Assembly (NCBI RefSeq): GCF_000494755.1
Contig: NC_022657.1
Location: forward strand, 7,842,001 to 7,906,000
Origin: Amorphoplanes friuliensis DSM 7358
GTDB taxonomy: Bacteria; Actinomycetota; Actinomycetes; Mycobacteriales; Micromonosporaceae
Length of the DNA: 64,000 nt
Reading direction: 5' to 3'
Part shown: in pieces, positions 1-6,989 of the stretch
How the letters are laid out: each line of letters starts with the position of its first letter
How positions within the stretch are numbered: the first letter of the stretch is position 1
Position numbers and translations under genes: made by a program
The notes under the pieces: model-generated
The model's input: the letters and a program-made list of their open reading frames with translations, nothing else
What the model was told of the DNA's origin: nothing
Databases searched by the model: none

Positions 1-686
1 AGCACACCCGGCATGAAGGAAGCCCGGTCGAGGCTGTCGTGACGAATGGTGAGCGTCTCTCCGGTCGTACCGAAAAGGACCTCCTGATGGGCGACCAGGC
101 CGGACGCGCGGACGGCATGGACCCGGACGCCGTTGATGTCCGCGCCGCGGGCGTGATCGAACTCTTCCTTGGTCGCGTCGGGCATCGCACCGAGGCCGGC
201 CTCGGCCCGGGCCGCGGCGATCACCTTCGCGGTGTGGGTCGCCGTGCCGCTCGGGGCGTCCAGCTTGCGCGGGTGGTGCTGCTCGATGATCTCGACGGAC
301 TCGAAGTAGCGGGCCGCCTTGGCCGCGAACTGCATCATCAGCACCGCGCCGATGCCGAAGTTGGGCGCGATGAGGACACCGGCCTCCGGCTTCTCCGACA
401 GCCACGTGCGCACCTGGGCGAGACGCTCCTCGGAGAAGCCGCTGGTGCCCACGACCACGCTGATGCCCTGGCCGATGGCCCACCGCAGGTTGTCCATGAC
501 GACGTCAGGGGTGGTGAAATCGACCAGCACCCGCGCGCCCGCGTCCGCGACGGAGGCCAGCGGGTCACCCTGGTCGACCCTGGCCACCAGCTCGAGATCA
601 TCCGCGGCGTCGACCGCCTTGCACACCTCGAGGCCCATGCGTCCCCGGGCACCGAGAACGCCGACACGGATCGGTTCTGAAGTCAC
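1..686 (-). CDS. dapB: 4-hydroxy-tetrahydrodipicolinate reductase, 3' end cut by window edge
   Basis: DapB reduces 4-hydroxy-tetrahydrodipicolinate with NAD(P)H in the cytoplasmic lysine and diaminopimelate pathway. The GTG start at 686 gives an N-terminal Rossmann loop, GVLGARGRMG, at residues 9-18. The family signature EQHHPRKLDAPSGTA, with the catalytic His-Lys region, lies in the middle. 228 codons are present and the family is about 250 residues long, so roughly 20 C-terminal residues lie outside the window. It is the last gene of the minus-strand run pnp, M16 peptidase, PAP2, dapB, starting 10 bp after the PAP2 stop, so it is probably co-transcribed with them. Identification is secure. 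The overlapping open frames on both strands here are shadows. Confidence 0.95.
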   Translation of the reverse strand, partial: MTSEPIRVGVLGARGRMGLEVCKAVDAADDLELVARVDQGDPLASVADAGARVLVDFTTPDVVMDNLRWAIGQGISVVVGTSGFSEERLAQVRTWLSEKPEAGVLIAPNFGIGAVLMMQFAAKAARYFESVEIIEQHHPRKLDAPSGTATHTAKVIAAARAEAGLGAMPDATKEEFDHARGADINGVRVHAVRASGLVAHQEVLFGTTGETLTIRHDSLDRASFMPGV

Positions 687-696
687 GCCCGACAAC

Positions 697-1674
697 CTAA
701 CGCACCGGATCGGCGGGCTCGACCGCACGCCTCGACCGCCACCAGCGCTCGGCGAAGCCCACCACCAGGAAGACCCCGCCCACGTACGCCCACCCGACCA
801 GCACGTCGATCACGTAGTGCTCACCCGAGTAGACCAGCGTGAACGTCATCGCCAGCGGATAGGCCAGCAGCAGCGGCCACCAGCGCTTCGCGACCATCGG
901 CAGGAAGAACGCGACGGCCATCAGCGCGTACGCGGTGTGCAGGGACGGCATGGCCGCGACCGGATTGGAGGCCTCGACCTGCAGGGCGTTGAGGGTGTTG
1001 CCGGCGCTGTGCAGCCCCACTGCGTTCCAGCCGTTGGTCGAGATGCGCTCGACGTGCTCGGGCAACTGGCCGTAGAGCGAGGCCCACCACGGCGGCGCGG
1101 CCGGATAGAGGAAGTAGGTGATCAGACCGGCCACGCTGAGCGTGAACCAGCGCCGCATGAACCGGCCCCACTGCTCCCGCCACCGCAGCCACAGGATCAC
1201 ACCGACGGTCGGCACCGCGAGGAAGTGCGAGACGTAGACCAGGGAGACGGCCACCTCCCACCACTGCACGACGTTCGGCTGGTAGAGGTGCTGCTGCAGC
1301 CAGACCGTCGGCACCTCACCACCGGTGAACCAGCCGAACATCGCCTCGTCGGCGTCGATCAGCTCGTGGACGTGCGGCGCGAACAGGTCGTCGGCATAAC
1401 CGCGGGAGATGTTGTAGACCACCAGCAGCAGCGAGATCGGCAGCCAGTCCCGCAGGAACAGCAGGTGACTGCGCCACGGCTGGTCGCTGCGCCACGCGAT
1501 CGTGGCCAGCCACAGCCAGCCGAAGGCGATCAGCGGGTCGCTGGTCGGCACGCCGATGAAGTACGTGCCGACCGCGAACAACACCGCCCAGATCAGCATG
1601 CCGATGATCCGGCGCTTCCGCCGGTCCGGCGGCGCCTCTTCCTGTACGGGTGGTGGGGGGCTCAGGGTGGTCAC
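697..1674 (-). CDS. PAP2-superfamily membrane phosphatase or phosphotransferase
   Basis: A 325-residue integral membrane protein with several hydrophobic helices. The PAP2 motifs are visible: YPAAPPWW, then MPSLHTAYALM with the conserved Ser-His, then GEHYVIDVLVGW with the last catalytic His and Asp. The aromatic PPWW motif resembles the Aur1/Ipt1-like inositolphosphotransferase branch more than simple phosphatidic acid phosphatases, so a lipid phosphotransferase or phosphatase is likely but the substrate is unknown. The GTG start at 1674 lies 11 bp after the M16 peptidase stop, and dapB starts 10 bp downstream, which points to one transcript. Confidence 0.85.
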   Translation of the reverse strand: MTTLSPPPPVQEEAPPDRRKRRIIGMLIWAVLFAVGTYFIGVPTSDPLIAFGWLWLATIAWRSDQPWRSHLLFLRDWLPISLLLVVYNISRGYADDLFAPHVHELIDADEAMFGWFTGGEVPTVWLQQHLYQPNVVQWWEVAVSLVYVSHFLAVPTVGVILWLRWREQWGRFMRRWFTLSVAGLITYFLYPAAPPWWASLYGQLPEHVERISTNGWNAVGLHSAGNTLNALQVEASNPVAAMPSLHTAYALMAVAFFLPMVAKRWWPLLLAYPLAMTFTLVYSGEHYVIDVLVGWAYVGGVFLVVGFAERWWRSRRAVEPADPVR

Positions 1675-1685
1675 GGCGTCCCAGG

Positions 1686-3023
1686 TTAGACGGGGGTGGA
1701 AAACGCGTTCTCGTCGAAGGGTCCAACGACCGCGAGCGACATCGGCTTCGACAGGAGTTCGGCGGCCAACACGTTGACCTCGTCGAGGGTTACCGCGTCG
1801 ACCTCGGCCAGCAGCTCGTCGACACCCAGCAGGTCGCCGTGCAGCAGCTCGGACTTGGCCAGGCGGCTCATCCGCGAGCCCGTGTCCTCCAGGCCCAGGA
1901 CGTACGAGCCCTTCACCATGCCCTTGCCGCGGGCCAGCTCGTCGGGCGTGATGCCCTCGGCCGCCACGACCGCCAGCTCGGCCCGGATCAGAGCGAGAAC
2001 CTCTTCGGCCTTGCCCGGCGCACAGCCCGCGTAGACCGCAAAGAGGCCGGCGTCGGCGTACTGGCTGCCGTACGAGTAGACCGAGTAGGCGAGACCGCGC
2101 TTCTCCCGGATCTCCTGGAAGAGCCGGCTCGACATGCCGCCACCGAGGACGTTGTTGAGCACGCCCAGGGCAAAACGTCGCTCGTCGGCCCGGTCGATGC
2201 CCGCGCAGCCGAGCACGATGTGCGCCTGCTCGGTGTCGCGGTGGCGTACCAGGGTGGTGGGCTTGCGCGGGCGGGGACCGCCGCTGGAGGCACGCTTGGC
2301 CGCCGGTGACGCCTGGCCCTCGTCGAACGGGCTCCCGGCCAGCGCGGCCCGGACCAGCTTGACGACCCTGGTGTGGTCGAGGTTGCCGGCGGCCGTGATG
2401 ACCACCTGCGGCGCCTTGTACCGGGAGCGGTAGAAGCGGTTGATCGTGACCCGGGTCATCGGGGAGATGGTCTCCTCGGTGCCCGAGATCAGCCGGCCCA
2501 GCGGGGTGTCCGCCCCGAAGATGGCCTGCGTGAAGACGTCGTGCACCTCGTCGCCGGGCTCGTCGTCGTGCATGGCGATCTCCTCGAGGATCACACCACG
2601 CTCGGTCTCGACGTCGGCCGGGTCGAGGATCGACCGCGACACGGCGTCACAGAGCACGTCCACGGCCAGCGGCAGATCGGCGTCGAGCACCCGCGCGTAA
2701 TAGCAGGTGTACTCCTTCGTGGTGAAGGCGTTGGTCTCGCCGCCGACGGCCTCGATCTCCGCGGAGATCTCCAGGGCCGTGCGCTTCTCGGTGCCCTTGA
2801 AGAGCAGGTGCTCGAGGAAGTGCGAGGCACCCGACATCGCCGGGGTCTCGTCACGGGAGCCGACCGCGACCCACACGCCGAGAGCGGCGCTGCGGGTCGT
2901 CGGGATCGCCTCGGTGATGATGCGCAGCCCGGACGGCAGGACGGTCTTTTTCACACCGTCTTGCAGGGTCCGGGTGGAAACGCGGGCCGGCCTTTCGGCC
3001 GGCCCGCGGGAACTCTCTGTCAT
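1686..3023 (-). CDS. M16-family zinc metallopeptidase (mitochondrial processing peptidase-like)
   Basis: A 445-residue peptidase of the M16 (pitrilysin/MPP) family. The inverted zinc motif HFLEH sits at residues 68-72, and the second glutamate region (ETERGVILEEI) lies about 75 residues later. The C-terminal half carries the pseudo-active domain with the GGGMSSRLFQEIREKRGLAYS motif. The ATG at 3023 is chosen because homology begins there and it lies only 7 bp after the pnp stop, with a purine-rich stretch upstream inside the end of pnp. The longer upstream open frame is a shadow of pnp. Placement directly behind rpsO-pnp is conserved in actinobacteria. The substrate is unknown. Confidence 0.93.
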   Translation of the reverse strand: MTESSRGPAERPARVSTRTLQDGVKKTVLPSGLRIITEAIPTTRSAALGVWVAVGSRDETPAMSGASHFLEHLLFKGTEKRTALEISAEIEAVGGETNAFTTKEYTCYYARVLDADLPLAVDVLCDAVSRSILDPADVETERGVILEEIAMHDDEPGDEVHDVFTQAIFGADTPLGRLISGTEETISPMTRVTINRFYRSRYKAPQVVITAAGNLDHTRVVKLVRAALAGSPFDEGQASPAAKRASSGGPRPRKPTTLVRHRDTEQAHIVLGCAGIDRADERRFALGVLNNVLGGGMSSRLFQEIREKRGLAYSVYSYGSQYADAGLFAVYAGCAPGKAEEVLALIRAELAVVAAEGITPDELARGKGMVKGSYVLGLEDTGSRMSRLAKSELLHGDLLGVDELLAEVDAVTLDEVNVLAAELLSKPMSLAVVGPFDENAFSTPV

Positions 3024-3030
3024 GCGTGAA

Positions 3031-5364
3031 TCAGTTGCGGTCGCCGCTGGGACGCTGGCGACGGCGGCGGGGCTCGCCACCACCCTCACCACGCGGGCCA
3101 CGGTCCTCGCGCGGCGGGCGTCCGCCGTTGTCCGCACCCGCAGCAGCGGCGGGGGCACCCTCGGCGGCAGCCGGAGCTTCCTCACCCTCGGGGCGGACCT
3201 TGTCGAGGTAGATCTTGCCGCGGTTGTCGATGTCCGCGATCGAGACCTCGACCTTGTCGCCGACGTTGAGGAAGTCCTCGACCTTGTCGACGCGCTTGCC
3301 GTCGCCCACCTTGGAGATGTGGAGCAGGCCGTCACGGCCGGGCAGCAGCGAGATGAACGCGCCGAACGCGGCCGTCTTGACCACGGTGCCGAGGAACTTG
3401 TCGCCGGCCTTCGGCATCGTCGGGTTCGCGATGGCGTTGATCCGCTCCACCGCGGCCTCGGCCGCCGGGCCGTTGGTCGCACCGACGTAGATCGTGCCGT
3501 CGTCCTCGATCGAGATGTCGGCGCCGGTCTCGTCCTGGATCGCGTTGATCGTCTGGCCCTTCGGGCCGATGACCATGCCGATCTTGTCGACCGGGATCTT
3601 CACGCTGGTGACGCGCGGGGCGTACTCGGACATCTCGGCCGGGCTGTTGATGGCCGCGTCCATGACACCGAGGATCGTCGTGCGGGCGTCGTGCGCCTGC
3701 TGCAGAGCGGCCGCGAGCACGTCCGACGGGATGCCGTCGAGCTTGGTGTCGAGCTGCAGCGCCGTGACGAACTCCGGCGTACCGGCGACCTTGAAGTCCA
3801 TGTCACCGAACGCATCCTCGGCACCGAGGATGTCGGTCAGCGTCACGTACTGGGTCTTGCCGTCGACCTCGTCGGAGATGAGGCCCATGGCGATGCCGGC
3901 GACCGGCGCCTTCAGCGGCACACCGGCGCTGAGCAGGGCCAGCGTCGAGGCGCAGACCGAACCCATCGAGGTGGAGCCGTTGGAGCCGAGGGCCTCGGAG
4001 ACCTGACGGATGGCGTACGGGAACTCCTCGCGCGTCGGCAGCACGGGAACGAGGGCCCGCTCGGCCAGCGCGCCGTGACCGATCTCGCGGCGCTTCGGCG
4101 AACCGACCCGGCCGGTCTCACCGGTCGAGTACGGCGGGAAGTTGTAGTTGTGCATGTAGCGCTTGTGCTTGTCGGGCGAGAGCGTGTCCAGGGACTGCTC
4201 GAGCCGGAGCATGTTGAGCGTGGTGACACCCAGGATCTGGGTCTCGCCCCGCTCGAACAGCGCCGAACCGTGGACCCGGGGCAGCACGCCGACCTCGGCG
4301 ATCAGCGGGCGGATGTCACGCGGGCCGCGGCCGTCCATGCGGACCTGCTCGCGCAGGACGCGGTTGCGGACCTCGGACTTGGTGACCGAGCGGAACGCCG
4401 CGCTGACTTCCTTCTCACGACCCTCGAACTGCGGGCCGACGGTCTCGACCATCTTGGCCTTGACGCGGTCCAGAGCCTCTTCGCGGTCGGCCTTGCCGGC
4501 GATCTTCAGCGCCTCGGCGAGCTCACCGCGGGCGGCGTCGGAGACAGCGGCGTAGACGTCGTCCTGGTAGTCCAGGAAGACGGGGTATTCGAGGACCGGC
4601 TTCGCGGCGACCTCGGCCAGCTCGCTCTGCGCGCGGCACAGCTCGCGGATGGCCGGCTTGGCGGCCTCCAGCCCGCTGGCGACGACCTCCTCGGTCGGCT
4701 TCGGCGCGCCGGCAGCGATCAGGGTCAGCGCCTGCGGAGTGGCCTCGGCCTCGACCATCATGATCGCGACCTCGCCGTCCGGCAGCGTACGGCCGGCGAC
4801 GATCATGTCGAAGGTGGCGCGGGCCAGCTCCTCCAGCGTGGGGAAGTTGACCCACTGGCCGTCGATGTGCGCGACGCGGGTCGAGCCGACCGGGCCGCTG
4901 AAGGGCAGGCCGGACAGCTTCGTCGACATCGAGGCGCCGTTCATGGCGACGACGTCGTACGGGTGCTCCGGGTCGAGCGCGAGGACGGTCTCGACGACCT
5001 GGACCTCGTTGCGCAGGCCCTTGGTGAACGACGGGCGCAGCGGCCGGTCGATCAGGCGGCAGGTGAGGATGGCGTCCTCGCTGGGACGGCCCTCACGCCG
5101 GAAGAACGAGCCGGGGATGCGGCCCACGGCGTACATCCGCTCCTCGACGTCGACCGTCAGCGGGAAGAAGTCGAAGTGCTCCTTCGGCTGCTTGCCGGCG
5201 GTGGTGGCGGAGAGAACGGTGGTCTCGCCCAGCTGGACGATGACCGAACCGGCGGCCTGGCGGGCCAGCCGGCCGGTGGAGAAAGTGATCTCGCGGGTGC
5301 CGAACGACCCGTTGTCGATGACGGCGGTGCGAGTTTCGGTGCCGAGAGCTTTCTGCTCAGACAT
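3031..5364 (-). CDS. pnp: Polyribonucleotide nucleotidyltransferase / guanosine pentaphosphate synthetase
   Basis: PNPase phosphorolytically degrades RNA 3' to 5' and can add tails; the actinobacterial enzyme is also known as GPSI. The product is 777 residues. Two RNase PH-like domains come first, the first preceded by FGTREITFSTG. A KH domain contains VIGPKGQTINAI and an S1 domain contains FGAFISLLPGRDGLLHISKV. The low-complexity tail is rich in Arg, Gly and Pro. The ATG at 5364 has a good ribosome site (AAGGAG) and fits the family N-terminus; an in-frame ATG 30 codons upstream is not supported. The gene lies downstream of rpsO with a hairpin between them, as in other rpsO-pnp operons. Confidence 0.97.
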   Translation of the reverse strand: MSEQKALGTETRTAVIDNGSFGTREITFSTGRLARQAAGSVIVQLGETTVLSATTAGKQPKEHFDFFPLTVDVEERMYAVGRIPGSFFRREGRPSEDAILTCRLIDRPLRPSFTKGLRNEVQVVETVLALDPEHPYDVVAMNGASMSTKLSGLPFSGPVGSTRVAHIDGQWVNFPTLEELARATFDMIVAGRTLPDGEVAIMMVEAEATPQALTLIAAGAPKPTEEVVASGLEAAKPAIRELCRAQSELAEVAAKPVLEYPVFLDYQDDVYAAVSDAARGELAEALKIAGKADREEALDRVKAKMVETVGPQFEGREKEVSAAFRSVTKSEVRNRVLREQVRMDGRGPRDIRPLIAEVGVLPRVHGSALFERGETQILGVTTLNMLRLEQSLDTLSPDKHKRYMHNYNFPPYSTGETGRVGSPKRREIGHGALAERALVPVLPTREEFPYAIRQVSEALGSNGSTSMGSVCASTLALLSAGVPLKAPVAGIAMGLISDEVDGKTQYVTLTDILGAEDAFGDMDFKVAGTPEFVTALQLDTKLDGIPSDVLAAALQQAHDARTTILGVMDAAINSPAEMSEYAPRVTSVKIPVDKIGMVIGPKGQTINAIQDETGADISIEDDGTIYVGATNGPAAEAAVERINAIANPTMPKAGDKFLGTVVKTAAFGAFISLLPGRDGLLHISKVGDGKRVDKVEDFLNVGDKVEVSIADIDNRGKIYLDKVRPEGEEAPAAAEGAPAAAAGADNGGRPPREDRGPRGEGGGEPRRRRQRPSGDRN

Positions 5365-5521
5365 GTGGTGCGGTACTCCTTCGTCGAGGACCCGGCGGTT
5401 CACACAGCGCGGAGAAAGGCTGGCCGGTCTTCGATCGAAGTGCCCGAGATTCAATGCTCGGGAACCACTACCGAGGACCGGGGCCGGAGGCCTGGTGCCG
5501 CGCGGGTCCGTGGGTAAAGCT

Positions 5522-5553
5522 ACGGGGGAGCAACCAGGTGGTCACTCCCCCGT
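5522..5553 (-). terminator. rpsO-pnp intercistronic hairpin
   Basis: A perfect 9-bp inverted repeat (ACGGGGGAG with CTCCCCCGT) encloses a further short stem (ACCA/TGGT), directly downstream of the rpsO stop. No U-tract follows on the minus strand. It could be a partial terminator or, by analogy with rpsO-pnp operons elsewhere, a processing stem cut by RNase III. The structure is seen; the role is inferred. Confidence 0.6.
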
Positions 5554-5557
5554 CAAA

Positions 5558-5827
5558 TCAGCGGCGCAGGCCGAGACGCTCGATCAGCGTCCGGTAGCGC
5601 GCGATGTCCTTCTTCTGGACGTAGTTCAGCAGGCGGCGGCGACGGCCGACCAGCAGCAGCAGACCACGACGGCTGTGGTGGTCGTGCTTGTGCACCTTCA
5701 GGTGCTCGGTCAGGTCGGCGATCCGCTTGGTGAGCATCGCGACCTGGACCTCGGGCGAACCCGTGTCGCCCTCGAGGGTCGCGTACTCGGTCATGATCTT
5801 GGTCTTGGTCTCTTGGTCGAGCGCCAT
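5558..5827 (-). CDS. rpsO: 30S ribosomal protein S15
   Basis: An 89-residue S15, a primary binder of the 16S rRNA central domain. The family signature around TGSPEVQVAMLTKRI, followed by LTEHLKVHKHDHHSRRGLLLLVGRRRRLL, is complete and the length is standard. The ATG at 5827 has a GGAGA ribosome site. It lies between ribF upstream and pnp downstream on the same strand. Confidence 0.98.
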   Translation of the reverse strand: MALDQETKTKIMTEYATLEGDTGSPEVQVAMLTKRIADLTEHLKVHKHDHHSRRGLLLLVGRRRRLLNYVQKKDIARYRTLIERLGLRR

Positions 5828-5864
5828 GTTCTCCGTGATTCTGTGTTGCCGATGTCTACGGTGT

Positions 5865-5884
5865 CCCGCCCGAAGAAGGGCGGG
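5865..5884 (-). promoter_or_regulatory. Hairpin in the ribF-rpsO intergenic region
   Basis: CCCGCCC and GGGCGGG pair as a 7-bp stem around a 6-nt loop, about 38 nt upstream of the rpsO start and about 80 nt after the ribF stop. There is no U-tract. It may be a weak terminator for ribF or part of an rpsO leader that S15 could bind, since S15 autoregulation through leader RNA is known in other bacteria. The function is not shown by the sequence. Confidence 0.4.
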
Positions 5885-5962
5885 CTCGCGGCCCGCGGCG
5901 TCGGGCAGGCAGGCGAGTCCGGTCGTCGGATGTGCCGACGTCCCGGCAAGCTTATCAGCAGC

Positions 5963-6907
5963 TCAGATCGAAGGCCGGGCGAGCACGCGTCGCGTCTCCT
6001 CCACGTCCTCCCGGATCTGCGCGACCAGCGGCTCGATGCCGGTGTAGACGCGCTGTTCGCGCAGGTGGGCGACGAAGTCGAGGCTCACACGCTCGCCGTA
6101 CAGATCACCGGCGAAGTCGAGGACGTAGGCCTCGACCCGGCGCTCCCGGCCGTTGAACGTCGGGTTGGTCCCGACCGACACCGAGGCCGGCAGCGGACCG
6201 CCGTTCTTGCCACCGCGGATCAGCCACGCCGCATAGACACCGTCGGCCGGAATCGCGGCGTACCGGTGGCACATCAGGTTGGCGGTCGGGAAGCCGATCT
6301 CACGTCCGCGCTGGTCACCACGCACGACCACACCACCCAGGCGGTGCGGCCGGCCGAGCGCGGCAGCAGCGGCCGCGACGTCCCCGGCGTCGACACAACT
6401 GCGGATGTACGTGGAGGAGAAGATCAGCCCCTCCTCGGCGACCAGGGGCGCCTCCTCGACGGTGAAGCCGAAGGTGCGCCCGAGGGCCGTGAGCATGGTC
6501 AGGTCACCGGCGGCCTTGTGCCCGAACCGGAAGTTGTCCCCCTCGACCACCACCGCCGCGTGCAGCGCCTCGACCAGCACGTCGTGCACGAACTCCTCGG
6601 CGGTGAGCTGCGAGAACGCCGGGGTGAAGGGCACGACGCAGAGGGCGTCGACACCCAGCTGCTCGATCAGCTCGGCCTTGCGGACCGGCTCGGTCAGCAC
6701 CGCCGGGTGCGATCCCGGGCGGACGACCTCGGCCGGGTGCGGGTCGAAGGTCACGACGACCGACTGCAGGCCGAGATCCCGGGCGCGTTTCACGGTGTGC
6801 CCGATGATCGCCTGGTGGCCGCGGTGCACACCGTCGAAGACGCCGATCGTCACCACCGATCGGCCGAATCCACCCGGCACCGCTTCGTAGCCGCGCCACC
6901 GCTGCAT
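5963..6907 (-). CDS. ribF: Bifunctional riboflavin kinase / FAD synthetase
   Basis: A 314-residue RibF that phosphorylates riboflavin to FMN and adenylylates FMN to FAD. The N-terminal FAD synthetase domain shows GVFDGVHRGHQAII, an HxGH-type nucleotidyltransferase motif. TYIRSCVDAGD follows, with the conserved S/T-IR element. The C-terminal kinase domain contains GREIGFPTANL and VSVGTNPTFNG. The ATG at 6907 is preceded by a GGGGAGG ribosome site; earlier starts lack support. In the usual actinobacterial order ribF directly follows truB, but here a kinase/receiver module is inserted between them. Confidence 0.96.
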   Translation of the reverse strand: MQRWRGYEAVPGGFGRSVVTIGVFDGVHRGHQAIIGHTVKRARDLGLQSVVVTFDPHPAEVVRPGSHPAVLTEPVRKAELIEQLGVDALCVVPFTPAFSQLTAEEFVHDVLVEALHAAVVVEGDNFRFGHKAAGDLTMLTALGRTFGFTVEEAPLVAEEGLIFSSTYIRSCVDAGDVAAAAAALGRPHRLGGVVVRGDQRGREIGFPTANLMCHRYAAIPADGVYAAWLIRGGKNGGPLPASVSVGTNPTFNGRERRVEAYVLDFAGDLYGERVSLDFVAHLREQRVYTGIEPLVAQIREDVEETRRVLARPSI

Positions 6908-6989
6908 ACCGCCGCCTCCCCTGCCACAGATCTCGCGGGTAAGCGTATCGGTCACCTTCCGTGCCTGAAACGCTACAGTTGATCCCGAT

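Noticed and set aside
2707..5517. Long plus-strand open frame of over 900 codons opposite pnp
   Set aside because: It is antisense to a clear pnp and built of the Asp/Arg/Leu/Gly composition typical of high-GC shadow frames, with no domain.
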